Assembly: GCA_963747375.1 (NCBI GenBank)
Contig: CAVVFL010000007.1
Location: 186,001-250,000, forward strand
DNA from: Sva-07 sp963747375
Lineage (GTDB): Bacteria; Actinomycetota; Acidimicrobiia; Acidimicrobiales; Ilumatobacteraceae
Direction of reading: 5' to 3'
Length of the DNA: 64,000 nt
A program made the position numbers and the translations under genes. Below are positions 1 through 8,233 of this stretch, piece after piece (positions within the stretch are counted from its first letter, which is position 1; the number at the start of each line of letters is the position of its first letter). The notes under the pieces were generated by a model. The model did no database searches and was not told where the DNA came from. It was given only the letters and a program-made list of their open reading frames with translations.

Positions 1-352
1 ACTCGAGCGACAGCACGCACCGTCGTTGAGTTCCCTCCTGAACGAAGAGCTGCACACTCTCGCCCGTCTCGTCACGCAGGTCGGCGAGGACCGGACGTGC
101 GTGATCGATCAGTGGGAAGCGCTCCGCCGCTGCCTGTCCGAGCGGAACGAGGCCGAGTCCGAGCTCGAACCGACCATCGCCGTCACGCCGCAACATCCCG
201 TGCTGCTCCAGCGCTGCCGCCAAACGATGGGCGGTCGCGCGCGGGAGGCCTGTCGACTCCTGCAATTCCGTCAGCGTGCACGGGCCCGACGCCACCGAAC
301 GAATGATGCTCATCGCCTTGTCGAGGACGCCGACGCCCGTTACGCTGTCCAT
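1..352 (-). CDS. IclR-family transcriptional regulator (partial, C-terminus outside window)
   Basis: The first 117 codons of an IclR-type regulator are present; the rest lies beyond the left edge. The protein begins MDSVTGVGVLDKAMSIIRSV and carries the typical winged HTH of the family (TLTELQESTGLPRATAHRL, about residues 29-47), followed by the start of the effector domain. It is divergent from leuC with a short shared control region. In other Actinobacteria the IclR protein in this position (LtbR/NdgR type) represses leuCD and related amino-acid genes, so the same role is inferred here. The start at 352 is the first ATG before the HTH and lies just beside the palindrome in the intergenic region. 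Confidence 0.85.
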   Translation of the reverse strand, partial: MDSVTGVGVLDKAMSIIRSVASGPCTLTELQESTGLPRATAHRLAAALEQHGMLRRDGDGRFELGLGLVPLGQAAAERFPLIDHARPVLADLRDETGESVQLFVQEGTQRRCVLSLE

Positions 353-364
353 ATCGCAAGAAGT

Positions 365-385
365 GTATCCCATATATTGAGATAC
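365..385. promoter_or_regulatory. Probable IclR/LtbR-type operator in the leuC promoter
   Basis: An imperfect palindrome has arms GTATCCCA and TGAGATAC (one mismatch) around an AT-rich centre TATAT. It is the only AT-rich stretch between the divergent IclR gene and leuC. A possible -10 box TATATT (373-378) lies inside it, so bound protein would cover the promoter. Position and symmetry are seen; binding by the neighbouring IclR protein is inferred. Confidence 0.6.
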
Positions 386-408
386 GACCAGCAACGAGGA
401 GCAACGAC

Positions 409-1818
409 GTGGGCAAGACACTGCCGGAGAAGGTGTGGGAGCGCCACCTGGTGCACTCCGCGCCGGACGAACCCGACCTGCTGTACATCGACCTGCACCT
501 CGTCCACGAGGTCACCAGCCCGCAGGCGTTCGATGGCCTTCGGCTGACCGGCCGCACAGTTCGTCGACCCGAGCTGACGATCGCCACGGAGGACCACAAC
601 GTCCCGACCGAGAACATCGACCAGCCGATCGCCGATCCGGTGTCGGCCAAGCAGATCGACACGCTGCGGGCGAACACCGCCGAGTTCGGGATCACCAACT
701 TCCCGATGGGCGATCCGAACCAGGGCATCGTGCACGTGATCGGCCCCGAACAGGGCCGCACGCTCCCTGGCATGACGATCGTCTGCGGTGACTCCCACAC
801 CGCCACCCACGGCGCCTTCGGTGCGCTGGCGTTCGGCATCGGCACCAGCGAGGTCGAACACGTCCTCGCAACCCAGACCCTTCCCCAGCAGCGCCCGAAG
901 TGGATGTCGGTCACCGTCGAGGGCGACCTGCAATCCGGGGTGACCGCCAAGGACGTGATCCTCGCGATCCTCGGCGAGATCGGAACCGGTGGCGGTATCG
1001 GCCACGTCATCGAGTACCGAGGATCGGCGATTCGGGCACTGTCGATGGAGGGCCGCATGACGGTCTGCAACATGTCGATCGAAGCCGGCGCGAAGGCCGG
1101 CATGATCGCCCCCGACGAGACCACCTTCGAGTACCTGAAGGGACGCGCCAACGCTCCGAGCGGCGCTGACTGGGACGCCGCCGTCGCCGACTGGTCGACG
1201 CTGCACTCCGACGACGACGCCGTGTGGGACAAAGAGGTCGTGCTCGACGCCGATGCGATCCGCCCCCACGTCACCTGGGGCACCAATCCGGGACAGGTGG
1301 CCCCGATCGACTCGGTCGTGCCCTCGCCCGACGACTACGACAACCCGACCACGAAGGAGACGGTGGCTCGGGCCCTGGAGTACATGGGACTCGAACCCGG
1401 GACGCCGATGCGTGACGTCGCCGTCGACACCGTGTTCATCGGGTCGTGCACCAACAGCCGCATCGAAGACCTCCGCGCCGCCGCCGCGGTGATGGAGGGC
1501 CGAACGGTCACGGTGAAGCGGGTCATGGTGGTGCCCGGGAGCCATGCCGTCAAGGCCCAGGCGATCGCCGAGGGGCTCGATCAGGTGTTCATCGCCGCCG
1601 GAGCCGACTGGCGGGAGCCGGGCTGCTCGATGTGCCTGGCCATGAACCCCGACAAGCTCGCCCCGGGCGAACGGGCCGCGAGCACGAGCAACCGGAACTT
1701 CGAGGGTCGTCAGGGTCGCGGCGGACGGACCCACCTCGTCTCGCCCGAAGTCGCCGCCGCCACGGCGGTCAAGGGAACGTTCTGTACGCCTGCCGACCTG
1801 GAAGGAGCATCGTCATGA
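409..1818 (+). CDS. leuC: 3-isopropylmalate dehydratase large subunit
   Basis: LeuC, with LeuD, isomerises 2-isopropylmalate to 3-isopropylmalate in leucine synthesis, using a [4Fe-4S] cluster in the cytoplasm. The 469-residue length is normal for the family. The aconitase-type cluster ligands are visible: C347 in GSCTNS, and C406 and C409 in GCSMC. The substrate motif CGDSHTATHG lies near residue 125. The start is GTG at 409, preceded by AGGAG at 397-401 with a 7-nt spacer. The stop overlaps the leuD start (ATGA), so the two subunits are translationally coupled. Control is probably by the divergent IclR protein through the palindrome at 365-385. Confidence 0.97.
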   Translation: MGKTLPEKVWERHLVHSAPDEPDLLYIDLHLVHEVTSPQAFDGLRLTGRTVRRPELTIATEDHNVPTENIDQPIADPVSAKQIDTLRANTAEFGITNFPMGDPNQGIVHVIGPEQGRTLPGMTIVCGDSHTATHGAFGALAFGIGTSEVEHVLATQTLPQQRPKWMSVTVEGDLQSGVTAKDVILAILGEIGTGGGIGHVIEYRGSAIRALSMEGRMTVCNMSIEAGAKAGMIAPDETTFEYLKGRANAPSGADWDAAVADWSTLHSDDDAVWDKEVVLDADAIRPHVTWGTNPGQVAPIDSVVPSPDDYDNPTTKETVARALEYMGLEPGTPMRDVAVDTVFIGSCTNSRIEDLRAAAAVMEGRTVTVKRVMVVPGSHAVKAQAIAEGLDQVFIAAGADWREPGCSMCLAMNPDKLAPGERAASTSNRNFEGRQGRGGRTHLVSPEVAAATAVKGTFCTPADLEGASS

Positions 1819-2399
1819 AGGCCGTCCACGTCATCACGGGCACCGGTGTGCCGCTCAAGCGTTCCGATGTCGACACCGACCAGATCATCCCCGCCGACTG
1901 GTTGAAGCGTGTCGAGCGCACCGGCTTCGAGAAGGGTCTGTTCTCCACCTGGCGCGACGATCGCGACTTCGTCCTCAACGACGAGCGCTACGCCCAGGCG
2001 AACATCCTCGTCGCCGGACCGGCGTTCGGTGTCGGCTCGTCGCGCGAGCACGCCGTGTGGGCGATCCAGCAGTACGGCTTCGACGCGGTGATCGCGCCGA
2101 GCTTCTCCGACATCTTCCGCAACAACTGCACGAAGAACGGGCTCGTCCCGGTCGTCGTTCCCGAAGCGACGGTCGAGGCGATCTGGGCGGCGATCGAGGC
2201 CGACGCCGACACGGAGATCGTCGTCGACATGGAGCAACTCAAAGTCGAGGTGCCGGCCGCGGGGATCGACGAATCGTTCCCGATGGACCCGCAGACCCAG
2301 CACCGTTTCCTCAACGGCCTCGACGACGTCGGTATCACGCTCACCCACGCCGACGCCATCGACACCTACGAAGCCGCCCGCCCCGCCTGGCTCCCCTGA
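1815..2399 (+). CDS. leuD: 3-isopropylmalate dehydratase small subunit
   Basis: This is the 194-residue swivel-domain subunit of isopropylmalate isomerase, partner of LeuC. It shows the N-terminal DVDTDQIIP motif (residues 19-27) and the substrate-binding GSSREHA loop (residues 74-80), both diagnostic of LeuD. The ATG at 1815 overlaps the leuC stop by the ATGA pattern, and a GGAAGGAG ribosome site lies just upstream inside leuC. It is convergent with the following DUF664 gene with only 10 bases between stops, and I see no terminator there. Confidence 0.97.
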   Translation: MKAVHVITGTGVPLKRSDVDTDQIIPADWLKRVERTGFEKGLFSTWRDDRDFVLNDERYAQANILVAGPAFGVGSSREHAVWAIQQYGFDAVIAPSFSDIFRNNCTKNGLVPVVVPEATVEAIWAAIEADADTEIVVDMEQLKVEVPAAGIDESFPMDPQTQHRFLNGLDDVGITLTHADAIDTYEAARPAWLP

Positions 2400-2409
2400 C
2401 GGTCGCGCC

Positions 2410-2922
2410 TCACTCGCCGGTGGCGCCGTCGATGGCTTCGCGGAGCAGGTCGGCATGGCCGTTGTGGCGGGCGTACTCCTCGATCATGTGGATCACGACC
2501 CAGCGGATGTCGAGGTCCTCGTTCCATCGGTCGTGGTGTCTGACCTCGTCGAGATCCACCCTGGCCAACATCTCGTCGGAACGCACGATCTCGGCCCGCC
2601 ACGTCGCCATGTCGGCCTCGACCGTCGCCGGATCGATGTCGTCGAAGTCGCCGTCGACGTTGGTCTCGGCGTCGTAGAAGATCGGTGGCGCGTCGGCCTC
2701 CGCCAGACCGCCGATGCATCGACCGAACCACCCGCGCTCGACCTCAGCCATGTGCCGGACCAACCCGATCAGCGTCATCGTCGTCGTCGGCACGGACCGC
2801 TGACAGAGCTGTTCGGCGGTGAGGCCGTCGCACTTCACCGCCAAGGTGGTGCGGTGGTAGTCGAGCCATGCGACGAGCGCCTCGCGCTCGGCAGCGATCA
2901 ACGGTGGGTCGGTGCGGTCCAT
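2410..2922 (-). CDS. DinB-fold protein, DUF664 family
   Basis: A 170-residue protein of the DinB/YfiT four-helix fold, DUF664 branch. The C-terminal signature HMIEEYARHNGHADLLRE and the internal LVRHMAEVERGWF supply the metal-binding histidines typical of the fold. Actinobacterial members are thought to be thiol (mycothiol)-dependent transferases or isomerases; the substrate is unknown. The gene stands alone. Its ATG at 2922 is preceded by a -10 box TACGGT (2930-2935) only 7 nt away, so the mRNA is probably leaderless. Confidence 0.85.
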   Translation of the reverse strand: MDRTDPPLIAAEREALVAWLDYHRTTLAVKCDGLTAEQLCQRSVPTTTMTLIGLVRHMAEVERGWFGRCIGGLAEADAPPIFYDAETNVDGDFDDIDPATVEADMATWRAEIVRSDEMLARVDLDEVRHHDRWNEDLDIRWVVIHMIEEYARHNGHADLLREAIDGATGE

Positions 2923-2929
2923 TGTTCAG

Positions 2930-2935
2930 ACCGTA
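2930..2935 (-). promoter_or_regulatory. -10 box of DUF664 gene (leaderless)
   Basis: TACGGT on the minus strand, 7 nt from the ATG at 2922, with no Shine-Dalgarno between. Confidence 0.5.
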
Positions 2936-2980
2936 TCGAACGGCCCCTCGGACGTTGTCGACATTTGTCGAGTGGAGGCG

Positions 2981-2986
2981 TACGGT
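2981..2986 (+). promoter_or_regulatory. -10 box of lipoprotein gene (leaderless)
   Basis: TACGGT on the plus strand, 7 nt before the ATG at 2994. It faces the DUF664 promoter on the other strand, forming a compact divergent promoter pair. Confidence 0.5.
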
Positions 2987-2993
2987 CGACTCC

Positions 2994-3625
2994 ATGACCA
3001 TGCTGACATCGAGCCGGATCCTGCTGGTCGGCGCTGCGGTGTCGATCGCCTTCGCCTCCGGCTGCGGGAGCGACACCGCCTCCGACGTAACTACCGGCGC
3101 CACCGACGCAACTGCCGACGCCACCGAATCGACCGCGATCGATGTCAGCGACACCACCGTCGCTGGAACGACGGCGACGTCCGCCGCGTCGACGGTGCGG
3201 CAGCGATGACCGGTTCGGAGATCTGCGAACGGTTGAGCGCCGACATGGTGGCCACCGATCTCGGCGTCGAGGTGACCGCTGCGGTGCCCGATGACTCCGC
3301 CACACCCCAGTGCGCATACGAGTACACCAACGCCACCGGCGGGACGTCGAATCTCACGGTCGCATTCATGAGGCCCGAGGATGTCGGCGGGCGGACCGGG
3401 TCGGACGCCTACGAGTTCACACTCGGAATCAACCGAGCGTTCGCCGGTGACGACGAGGAGCCCGTCGACGCCGGCGACGCCGCTGTCCGCCTCGGTGGCT
3501 CGGGGATCCAAGTCGGAATCGTGCAGGTCGGCGACCAGGTGTACACGCTGCTCGTGCCCGGCGATGACGCAGAGCCGACCGCTGTCGACACGCTCATCGC
3601 CTCCATGGCAACAACGCTGGGATGA
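2994..3625 (+). CDS. Secreted lipoprotein of unknown function (one frameshift)
   Basis: The N-terminus is a lipoprotein signal: a hydrophobic run (ILLVGAAVSIAFA) followed by SGCGS with the lipobox cysteine near residue 25. A Thr/Ala/Asp-rich linker follows. The reading frame then stops at 3209, but the adjacent frame continues without a break from about 3195 to 3625 with a plausible folded domain (ICERLSADMVATDLGVEV, CAYEYTNATGG). One missing base near 3190-3205 explains this. The mature domain contains two Cys that could pair. I do not recognise the family. It is convergent with the peptidase gene, with 3 bases between stops. Confidence 0.6.
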
Positions 3626-3628
3626 CCG

Positions 3629-5047
3629 TCAGCGGGTGGCGTGGGCCTCGAGCAGGTGGGCCATGGCCATCGTGACACGGCGGGCGGTCGGCAGGTGGAG
3701 GTACTCGTTGGGCCCGTGGGCGTTGGCGTCGGGGCCGAGCACGCCGGTGATCACGAACTGAGCGTCGGGGAACTTCTCACCGAGCATCCCCATGAACGGG
3801 ATCGATCCACCTTCACCGAACGTCCGCGCCGGCTCGCCGAACGCCCGGGTCGATGCGTCGTCGAGTGCCGCCGCCAACCATGGCGCCGTCGCCGGAGCAT
3901 TCCATCCCGGACCGAACTCACCGTCGTCGAACGACACGTGAGCGCCGTACGGCGGATCAGCTTCGAGCGTCTCCTTGATCGCGGCCGCCGCGGTCGCCGG
4001 ATCGCACGTCGGCGGAAGGCGGAACGAGAGCTTCAGCGACGTGCGCGGGCGCAACACGTTGCCGGCCCGGGCGATCGGCGGGAGGCCGTCGGCGCCGACG
4101 ACACTGAGGTTCGGATGCCACGTGCGGGCGAGCAGCTGTTCGGCCGGATCGTCGGTCGTCGGGTGAGCCCCGTCGACGAACGGGTAGTGATCGCCGATCC
4201 GGCCGATCTCTGCCGCCGTCTTGCCGGCTTCGGCGATCCGATCGGCCGGGATCGTCACGTTCAGTTCGGGCAGCCGAATGTCGCCGGTCGCCACGTCCTC
4301 GACGCGGTCGAGAAGCATGCGGGCGATACGGAACGTCGACGGCACCATGCCGCCCACATCGCCGGAATGCAGACCGGCGGTGACGATGTCGATCGTGAGC
4401 GTGCCCGACACCAGGCCCCGCAACGACGTGGTCACCCACAATCGGTCGTAGTCGATGCAGCCCGAGTCGAGACAGATGACCAGGCTCGGGGTGCCGATCC
4501 GATCGGCGAGCGCATCGACGTAGGCGGGGAGATCGGGCGATCCCGATTCCTCGCTGGCTTCGATCAGCACGACACACCTGACATGTGAGCCCCCGGCGGC
4601 GTGCACGGCCTCGATCGCCGTCAGCGCGGCGAACGCCGAATAGCCGTCGTCAGCACCACCGCGACCGTAGAGTCGGTCGCCTTCTCGGACCGGGGTCCAC
4701 GGACCGAGACCGTCGCGCCAGCCCTCCATCTCCGGTTGCTTGTCCAGATGCCCGTAGAGCAGCACCGTGTCGGTCGACGAACCATCGCCCACCGCCGGCG
4801 CCTCCATCACGATGACAGGGGTGCGTCCGTCGAGTTCGACGACGTCGACGGTCAGTCCCGGAATCGCCCGGGCGCGGCACCAGTCGGCGATCAGGTCGAC
4901 CGCCTGCGCCATGTGGCCGTTGGCCCGCCAGTCCGGGTCGAACACGGGCGAGACATTCGGAATCGCGATGTAGTCGTGCAGCACGGGGATCACGCCGTCC
5001 CACACCTCGTTGCAGTGCTGGGCGATCGTCGAGTCGGAGACGGTCAC
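3629..5047 (-). CDS. M20-family metallopeptidase (dipeptidase type)
   Basis: A 472-residue M20/M25/M40 zinc peptidase. The conserved metal and catalytic residues are all visible: H100 and D102 in GHLDKQP, D133/D134 in GRGGADDG, E166/E167 in EASEESGSPD, and D194 in CLDSG. These proteins hydrolyse dipeptides or N-acyl amino acids in the cytoplasm; the exact substrate cannot be told. It is the last gene of a minus-strand run (helicase, phosphotransferase, YggT-like protein, peptidase) and starts 15 bases after the YggT-like stop, so co-transcription is likely. Confidence 0.9.
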   Translation of the reverse strand: MTVSDSTIAQHCNEVWDGVIPVLHDYIAIPNVSPVFDPDWRANGHMAQAVDLIADWCRARAIPGLTVDVVELDGRTPVIVMEAPAVGDGSSTDTVLLYGHLDKQPEMEGWRDGLGPWTPVREGDRLYGRGGADDGYSAFAALTAIEAVHAAGGSHVRCVVLIEASEESGSPDLPAYVDALADRIGTPSLVICLDSGCIDYDRLWVTTSLRGLVSGTLTIDIVTAGLHSGDVGGMVPSTFRIARMLLDRVEDVATGDIRLPELNVTIPADRIAEAGKTAAEIGRIGDHYPFVDGAHPTTDDPAEQLLARTWHPNLSVVGADGLPPIARAGNVLRPRTSLKLSFRLPPTCDPATAAAAIKETLEADPPYGAHVSFDDGEFGPGWNAPATAPWLAAALDDASTRAFGEPARTFGEGGSIPFMGMLGEKFPDAQFVITGVLGPDANAHGPNEYLHLPTARRVTMAMAHLLEAHATR

Positions 5048-5062
5048 GAGCGCAACGCCGGA

Positions 5063-5677
5063 TCAGGCCTCGGACGAGGGCGGTGTCGACGGAGGCAGTG
5101 GCGCCGTCGGGGTCGCCGCCACCGGTTCGGTCGACGGTGCCGGCTGCGCCGCCTGCATCGCGGCGGCCCGTGCGTCTGCGGCCTGCTGCGCGGCAGCCTG
5201 CTGCGCCGCGGCCTGCGCCACGGCGGCCTCCTGCGCAGCAACTCGGCGCGCCTCCGCGACTGCTTGCTGCTCCGCGTACTCTGCGTCCCTCTCGATCTCG
5301 TCCTCGGCACGGTGGATCTGGTCGAGGCGACCCGACAGCCATGCGATCAGGGCACTGAGCACCAACGCCACGATCCCGTAGACGATCATGGCGAAGAGCA
5401 CTGAGGTGTCGAAGGTCGCCTGGACATCCGCCGTCGTGGTGCCCAGTTGGATGGGCGCGAAGATCCCGCGGAACGGCTGCATCACCCTGTCGAGGTTGCG
5501 GTAGGCCCATTGTGTGAACCCCGCTGTCGGATTGGCGCCGAAGAGCAGGAGGAAGAAGCCGATGAACAAGATGATCTCGACGACGATCAGGTAGAAGTAG
5601 ACGAGGTAGCTGATCGCTCGGACGATCCAGACGATCGCCTTTCGCTCGGTGAGTGCTCGGGAATCGGACGTGATCAT
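5063..5677 (-). CDS. YggT-like membrane protein with Ala/Gln-rich tail
   Basis: A 204-residue membrane protein. Two long hydrophobic stretches flank a conserved loop with NPTAGFTQWAYRNLDRVMQP and FRGIFAP, the pattern of the YggT family, whose role is poorly known. After the second membrane segment (about residues 93-115) comes a long, probably coiled-coil tail rich in Ala, Gln and Glu (repeats of QQAAA/QAAAQ), ending in a Pro/Ser/Thr-rich stretch. A GAGAGGAG ribosome site precedes the ATG at 5677. The start lies 15 bases after the upstream phosphotransferase stop, so the two are probably in one operon. Confidence 0.75.
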   Translation of the reverse strand: MITSDSRALTERKAIVWIVRAISYLVYFYLIVVEIILFIGFFLLLFGANPTAGFTQWAYRNLDRVMQPFRGIFAPIQLGTTTADVQATFDTSVLFAMIVYGIVALVLSALIAWLSGRLDQIHRAEDEIERDAEYAEQQAVAEARRVAAQEAAVAQAAAQQAAAQQAADARAAAMQAAQPAPSTEPVAATPTAPLPPSTPPSSEA

Positions 5678-5692
5678 CGGGAAACGCTCCTC

Positions 5693-6648
5693 TCAGGTCC
5701 GGACCGGACCGCTCGGCCCCCACCGTAGCGACAGAGCGAATTCGACCCGGGGATGAGTCAGTGCTCGCCGGAGCAGGCGAGCGAGCAGTGACGATCCCAT
5801 CCGGCTCGAACCGTTCGTTGTCGCCGGAGTGCAACAGGTACATCACGGCGAAGTGGAGCGCCCACGCTTCGGCCCGACTCCAGGTCGCGTCGTCGACACC
5901 GCCCGATGCGGTTCGCAATGTCGATCGATCCTCGTCGTCGAAGAGCATCCAGCCGATCGCGAAGTCGACCGCCGGATCGCCGGCGGTGATGTCGCCGAGG
6001 TCGATCACCGCACTGATCGCACCATCGTGCACGATCACGTTCGCCGTGTGGAGGTCGCCGTGCAACCACAGCGGATCACCGTCCCACTCCTCGACGCCGA
6101 CGAGCTCCTCCCAGCGCGCCCGCACACGCGGTCCGTCGATCAGCGCACCGAGGCGTCGCACCCCGTCCTCGAACGTCGGTCGGCGACTCGGTCACGGGAC
6201 CACAGCGATACGCGTTGTGGGGCGCTTCGGGTGGAGCGGGCGTGTGCAGCGCAGCGAGGAACGCTCCGAGGCGCTGAGCTTCGTGGCCGAGATCGTCGGG
6301 AGCAACATCCGCGGCGACGTCGCCGTCGAACCACGGACACACGCTCCACTTCCACGGGTACTCGTCGTTCGGCTCGCCGACGCGCACCGGCGCCGGAATC
6401 GCGATCGGGAGGCGCAGCGCGAGTTCCGGAAGCCACCGATGCTCGTTGCCGACGAGGTCGGCGCCGAGTTGGCGGCGCGGCACACGGACGGTGAGCGGAC
6501 CGCGGTCACCTCCGTCGAGGTCGGAAGATCACGTTGTCCCAACCGTTCGCGACGAGCGCACGAGCGGACACTCGGCGAGGTCGGGATGTTGCTCGGCGAG
6601 GAGCCGACGGACGAGGTCCTCGGTGACATCGATCTCAGCCGCAGGCAT
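5693..6648 (-). CDS. Aminoglycoside/choline phosphotransferase (APH) family protein, four frameshifts
   Basis: Translation of three frames gives one collinear APH-family protein: N-terminus MPAAEIDVTEDLVRRLLAEQ, then NGWDNVIFR and LTVRVPRRQLGADL (kinase N-lobe), WKWSVCPWFDGD, the catalytic loop WLHGDLHTANVIV, and the metal motif VIDLGDITAGDPAVDF. Breaks lie near 6535, 6510, 6200 and 5790; the C-terminus restored by the last shift ends at 5693, 15 bases before the next gene. Because catalytic HGD and D(L)GD motifs are intact and many other genes here carry similar one-base errors, I read this as a normal gene with consensus errors. The substrate is unknown. Confidence 0.65.
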
Positions 6649-6681
6649 GTTCTGCGGCGCCATCAGATCGACGTCACGAAG

Positions 6682-7971
6682 TCAGTCGGCTTCGAACTCG
6701 GGAAGGTGCAGCAGGCGCGAATCATTGGAGAAGACCTCGATCGGCTTCTCGATCGGCAAGCGCATGCCGCGCTGCAGGATCCGCATCTGCGTGTGCTGGT
6801 TGTACTCGACCAGGGTGACGGCCCAACCGTCGCGCCCGGCGCGGGCGGTACGACCCGAGCGGTGCAGGTAGTCCTTGACGTCCTTGGCCGGCTCGTAGTG
6901 GATCACGGCGCCGATGTCGTCGATGTCGATGCCGCGCGCCGCGACGTCGGTGGCGACGAGGACCGCCATCTTGCCCTCGGCAAAGTTGCGCAGCGCGCGT
7001 TCACGGGCGCTCTGCTGCATGTCACCGTGGATCGGTCCGGCGTCGACGCCGAGCTCCTCGAGGTTGTGGGCGACGCGGTCGCAGGTGCGCTTGGTCTGGC
7101 AGAACACGAGCACCTTCGGGATCGACTTCGCGATCGAGCCGATGACCTTGTCCTTGTCCATGTGGTGCACGGCGAGGAACAGGTGGTGCATGGTGCCGAC
7201 GGTGTCGGTCGCTTCGTCGATGGCGACCGTGATCGGATCGGTCTGGTAGTGGCGGATGAGGTGGCCGACGTCGCCGTCGAGCGTCGCCGAGAACAGCATC
7301 GTCTGGTTGCGGCTGTCGCAGTGACGAAGGATCCACTCGACCTGCGGGGTGAAGCCGTCGTCGGCCATGCGGTCGGCCTCGTCGAGGGTGACGATCTGCA
7401 TGTCGTCGAGCGACACCTCGTTCGACTTGATGAGGTCGATCAGACGCAGCGGCGTGGCGATCACGATCTCGACGCCCTTGGCCAACTCATCGACCTGGTG
7501 GTGACGCGATGCGCCGCCGTACACGGGCAACACGCGCATGCCGGCGTGATGGGCGACGGGCTCGAGGACCTCGGCGACCTGCACCGCGAGTTCACGCGTC
7601 GGCACGAGCACGAGGCCGAGCGGACGCGACGGCGCGGCCTTGTCGGTGATCCGAGCCAGCATCGGCACACCGAATGCGAGGGTCTTGCCCGAACCGGTCT
7701 TGGCGCGTCCGCAGACGTCCCGGCCGGTGACGGCAACCGGAATCGCCTCGGTCTGAATGCTGAACGGCTGGGCGAACCCACACGCCGCGAGACCATCGTC
7801 GATGCGAGCCGGAACGCCGAGAGCGAAGAAGCCCGTCGGTGCTTCGACCGGGGGCAGGATGTTGAAGGAGGTGAGGTTCGAGGTGTTGACGTGGCCACCG
7901 TCGTACGGCTTGTCCGATGGACGCGATCGCTGGCGACGAGGCGCTCCCCGTCGCGCTGTTGATTCAGTCAT
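6682..7971 (-). CDS. DEAD-box RNA helicase
   Basis: A 429-residue ATP-dependent RNA helicase. In order: an F-rich Q-motif region (GFAQPFSIQTEAIP), motif I AKTGSGKT, Ia PTRELA, Ib-like ATPLRL (most relatives have TPGR), II DEAD in TLDEADRM, III SAT, V ATDVAARGIDI and VI HRSGRTARAG. Such proteins unwind short RNA duplexes in ribosome assembly or RNA turnover. The start at 7971 (MTESTARRG) lies 10 nt after a -10 box TAGTCT. The longer open frame upstream runs through the leuA control region and is not used. It is divergent from leuA and probably heads the operon down to 3629. Confidence 0.93.
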   Translation of the reverse strand: MTESTARRGAPRRQRSRPSDKPYDGGHVNTSNLTSFNILPPVEAPTGFFALGVPARIDDGLAACGFAQPFSIQTEAIPVAVTGRDVCGRAKTGSGKTLAFGVPMLARITDKAAPSRPLGLVLVPTRELAVQVAEVLEPVAHHAGMRVLPVYGGASRHHQVDELAKGVEIVIATPLRLIDLIKSNEVSLDDMQIVTLDEADRMADDGFTPQVEWILRHCDSRNQTMLFSATLDGDVGHLIRHYQTDPITVAIDEATDTVGTMHHLFLAVHHMDKDKVIGSIAKSIPKVLVFCQTKRTCDRVAHNLEELGVDAGPIHGDMQQSARERALRNFAEGKMAVLVATDVAARGIDIDDIGAVIHYEPAKDVKDYLHRSGRTARAGRDGWAVTLVEYNQHTQMRILQRGMRLPIEKPIEVFSNDSRLLHLPEFEAD

Positions 7972-7981
7972 GTTGGTCGTC

Positions 7982-7987
7982 AGACTA
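7982..7987 (-). promoter_or_regulatory. -10 box of DEAD-box helicase gene
   Basis: TAGTCT on the minus strand, 10 nt from the ATG at 7971; no ribosome site in between. Confidence 0.4.
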
Positions 7988-8028
7988 CCGGCGCGGTCCC
8001 GACGAGCGCGAGATGCGCCCGAGCGTGC

Positions 8029-8034
8029 TAGTGT
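8029..8034 (+). promoter_or_regulatory. -10 box of the leuA leader transcript
   Basis: TAGTGT, 8 nt before the leader-peptide ATG at 8043. Transcription would begin at or next to that ATG, so the leader peptide is probably read from a leaderless end. No clear -35 box is visible. Confidence 0.45.
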
Positions 8035-8042
8035 TGGCAACG

Positions 8043-8075
8043 ATGTTGCGCAGCGACCTCCTTCTGCTTCTGTAG
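8043..8075 (+). CDS. leuA leader peptide (Leu-rich, 10 residues)
   Basis: ATG TTG CGC AGC GAC CTC CTT CTG CTT CTG TAG encodes MLRSDLLLLL: six of ten residues are leucine and the last five are consecutive Leu codons ending at the stop. This is the classic design of an amino-acid-sensing leader peptide. It sits between the leuA promoter and two hairpins, the second of which looks like a terminator. Ribosome stalling at the Leu codons when Leu-tRNA is scarce would change folding downstream. The peptide and hairpins are seen; the regulatory effect is inferred from known leuA/ilv attenuators. Confidence 0.85.
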   Translation: MLRSDLLLLL

Positions 8076-8103
8076 GGCGAGCGCCACATATCCGCGTTCG
8101 CCC
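8075..8103 (+). promoter_or_regulatory. Attenuator hairpin 1 behind the leuA leader peptide
   Basis: GGGCGAGCGC (8075-8084) pairs with GCGTTCGCCC (8094-8103) over 10 bp with a single G-U pair and a 9-nt loop. It begins at the last base of the leader-peptide stop codon, so a ribosome stalled on the Leu codons would cover it. Confidence 0.65.
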
Positions 8104-8106
8104 GCA

Positions 8107-8142
8107 CCCCCCGCCCCACCGGCCGGGGGGTTCTTGCTTTTT
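8107..8142 (+). terminator. Attenuator terminator upstream of leuA
   Basis: A C6 run (8107-8112) pairs with a G6 run (8125-8130), followed directly by TTCTTGCTTTTT (8131-8142). The GC-rich stem and T-rich tail fit an intrinsic terminator, placed about 90 nt before the leuA start. Confidence 0.7.
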
Positions 8143-8233
8143 CCGAGCCAGATCCCCGCCGCCCGTCCGTGCGGACACGACCCCGACAGGCCCCGAACAC
8201 CGACCGACAGCCCGATCACACCAGGAGAATCGA

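Noticed and set aside
183..1734. Long antisense frames opposite leuC
   Set aside because: They are shadows of a conserved gene in high-GC sequence and show no protein family features.
5693..6648. Aminoglycoside resistance gene
   Set aside because: The protein is a general APH-fold member in a chromosomal run of housekeeping genes; nothing points to antibiotic substrates.
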